6,406 nucleotides of DNA, from NCBI GenBank assembly GCA_027038775.1, contig JALWGP010000411.1, positions 1 to 6,406 of the forward strand, in the 5' to 3' direction. This document shows positions 5,728 to 6,406 of this stretch, piece by piece. The DNA comes from Sedimenticola sp. (GTDB lineage: Bacteria; Pseudomonadota; Gammaproteobacteria; Chromatiales; Chromatiaceae). The first letter of the stretch is position 1; every line of letters begins with the position of its first letter. Made by a program: the position numbers and the translations under genes. The notes beneath the pieces were generated by a model. That model saw only the letters and a program-made list of their open reading frames with translations, was not told the origin of the DNA and ran no database searches.

Positions 5728-6113
5728 GCGAGGAACGCATGCGCCTGGACAAGTGGCTCTGGGCGGCGCGGTTCTTCAAGACCCGCAAACTGGCCGCCGA
5801 GGCCGTCCAGGGCGGTCACGTCCATCTCAACGGCCAGCGCACCAAGCCCGGCAAGGAGGTGCAGGTGGGCAGCCGGCTGCACATCAGCAAGGACGGTCTC
5901 GAGTGGGAGATCGAGGTGCTGGAGCTGCCGAGACAGCGGCGGCCGGCGAAGGAAGCCGTCCACTTCTACCGCGAGGAGGAGGCCAGCCGTCGCCGGCGCG
6001 AGGAGGCATTGGCCCGGCGCCGTGCCGAGCGGGCCGCCACCCCGCTGCGCACCGAGGGCCGCCCCAGCAAGCGCGATCGGCGCCTGATCCACCGCTTCAA
6101 GCAGGGGGGCTGA
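5724..6113 (+). CDS. hslR: Heat shock protein 15 (HslR), S4-domain ribosome-associated protein
   Basis: This 129-residue protein starts with an S4 RNA-binding domain (MRLDKWLWAARFFKTRKLAAEAVQGGHVHLNGQRTKPG, about residues 6-43, continuing to about 70). A very basic, Arg-rich C-terminal helix and tail follow (EEEASRRRREEALARRRAERA, then RPSKRDRRLIHRFKQGG). Length and ending match E. coli HslR (133 residues). HslR binds free 50S subunits that still carry peptidyl-tRNA and helps recycle them after heat or translation failure. The chosen start is the GTG at 5724, overlapping the glutaredoxin stop (GTGA); it has no strong Shine-Dalgarno, which points to translational coupling. The ATG at 5739, with GAGGA four nt before it, would give a protein five residues shorter and is a real alternative, since only the residues before RLDKW change. 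The next gene follows after 1 nt. Confidence 0.93.
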   Translation: MSEERMRLDKWLWAARFFKTRKLAAEAVQGGHVHLNGQRTKPGKEVQVGSRLHISKDGLEWEIEVLELPRQRRPAKEAVHFYREEEASRRRREEALARRRAERAATPLRTEGRPSKRDRRLIHRFKQGG

Positions 6114-6114
6114 G

Positions 6115-6406
6115 GTGGACGAGGAGGCCTACCGCCGCATCTACCGCGAGGTGAACGATCGCCAGTGCCACTACGAGAAGGCGATCCTCGGCACCCACGG
6201 CAGCTGCAACCGTATGCGCAAGATCTGCCTGGCCGAGCGGGAGGCGGTCCATTGCGAGGAGACCGGGGCCCACGAGCAGTGCAGCGAGTACCTGGAAGCC
6301 CTGCGCCGCGCCACCCTCTTCGCCCTGCGCACCGCGGGAGAGGGCAGCCGCCTGCCCCACGCCAAGGCGATCCGCCTGCAGGTGGGCGGCCTGCGCGGCC
6401 TGCACC
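6115..6406 (+). CDS. Cysteine-rich protein of unknown function (5' part, runs off the window)
   Basis: An open frame begins with GTG at 6115, one nt after the hslR stop, and stays open through 97 codons to the window edge. AGGGGGG at 6103-6109, 5 nt upstream, is a plausible Shine-Dalgarno. I cannot assign it to a named family. The visible part has five cysteines (C18, C31, C38, C47, C56) spaced x12, x6, x8 and x8. Around them are charged helical-looking segments: DEEAYRRIYREVN, then EKAIL at 21-25, KICLAEREAVHC at 36-47, and LRRATLFALRT at 63-73. After the cysteines comes LPHAKAIRLQVGGLRGLH (80-97). There is no signal peptide or membrane segment, so it is probably cytoplasmic. The regular Cys spacing suggests a metal (Zn or Fe-S) site or redox-active thiols; that is inference, not homology. 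The tight packing with glutaredoxin and hslR supports its being a real, co-expressed gene. The C-terminus is missing, so full length is unknown. Confidence 0.75.
   Translation, partial: MDEEAYRRIYREVNDRQCHYEKAILGTHGSCNRMRKICLAEREAVHCEETGAHEQCSEYLEALRRATLFALRTAGEGSRLPHAKAIRLQVGGLRGLH

Overview
This window comes from a high-GC, densely packed bacterial chromosome. Every recognisable gene is a proteobacterial core or accessory housekeeping gene. The ubiK-comM pair, a PepN of E. coli type and HslR point to a gammaproteobacterium. The strong GC bias, the small CbiX-type chelatase and the gene mix would suit a Chromatiales/Ectothiorhodospiraceae-like lineage, but that finer placement is an inference. 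I see no mobile element, CRISPR array, tRNA, rRNA or prophage signature.

Layout. (1) Plus strand, 78-1886: ubiK (ubiquinone-biosynthesis accessory coiled-coil protein), then comM/yifB (AAA+ branch-migration helicase). They are 30 nt apart and probably one transcript. (2) Minus strand, 5252 down to 1890: pepN (aminopeptidase N), then a small cbiX-type chelatase joined by a 4-nt ATGA overlap, then a 109-nt gap holding a plausible promoter and a leader inverted repeat, then an 81-residue RRM-fold protein. The RRM gene converges on comM with only 3 nt between stop codons. (3) A 151-bp divergent intergenic region (5253-5403) between pepN and a rightward operon. (4) Plus strand, 5404 to the end: a glutaredoxin 3-like gene, hslR (overlapping it by GTGA), and, 1 nt later, a cysteine-rich protein that I cannot name and that runs off the window edge.

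No dramatic new system is visible. The best leads are the cysteine-rich unknown (five Cys in the first 56 residues), tightly packed with a glutaredoxin and a ribosome-rescue factor, and the small RRM protein, which lacks most of the usual RNA-stacking aromatics and has its own promoter and structured leader. The ubiK/comM, pepN/cbiX and grx/hslR genes have no obvious single shared pathway. They look like compact housekeeping operons in which tight spacing implies co-expression more than shared biochemistry.
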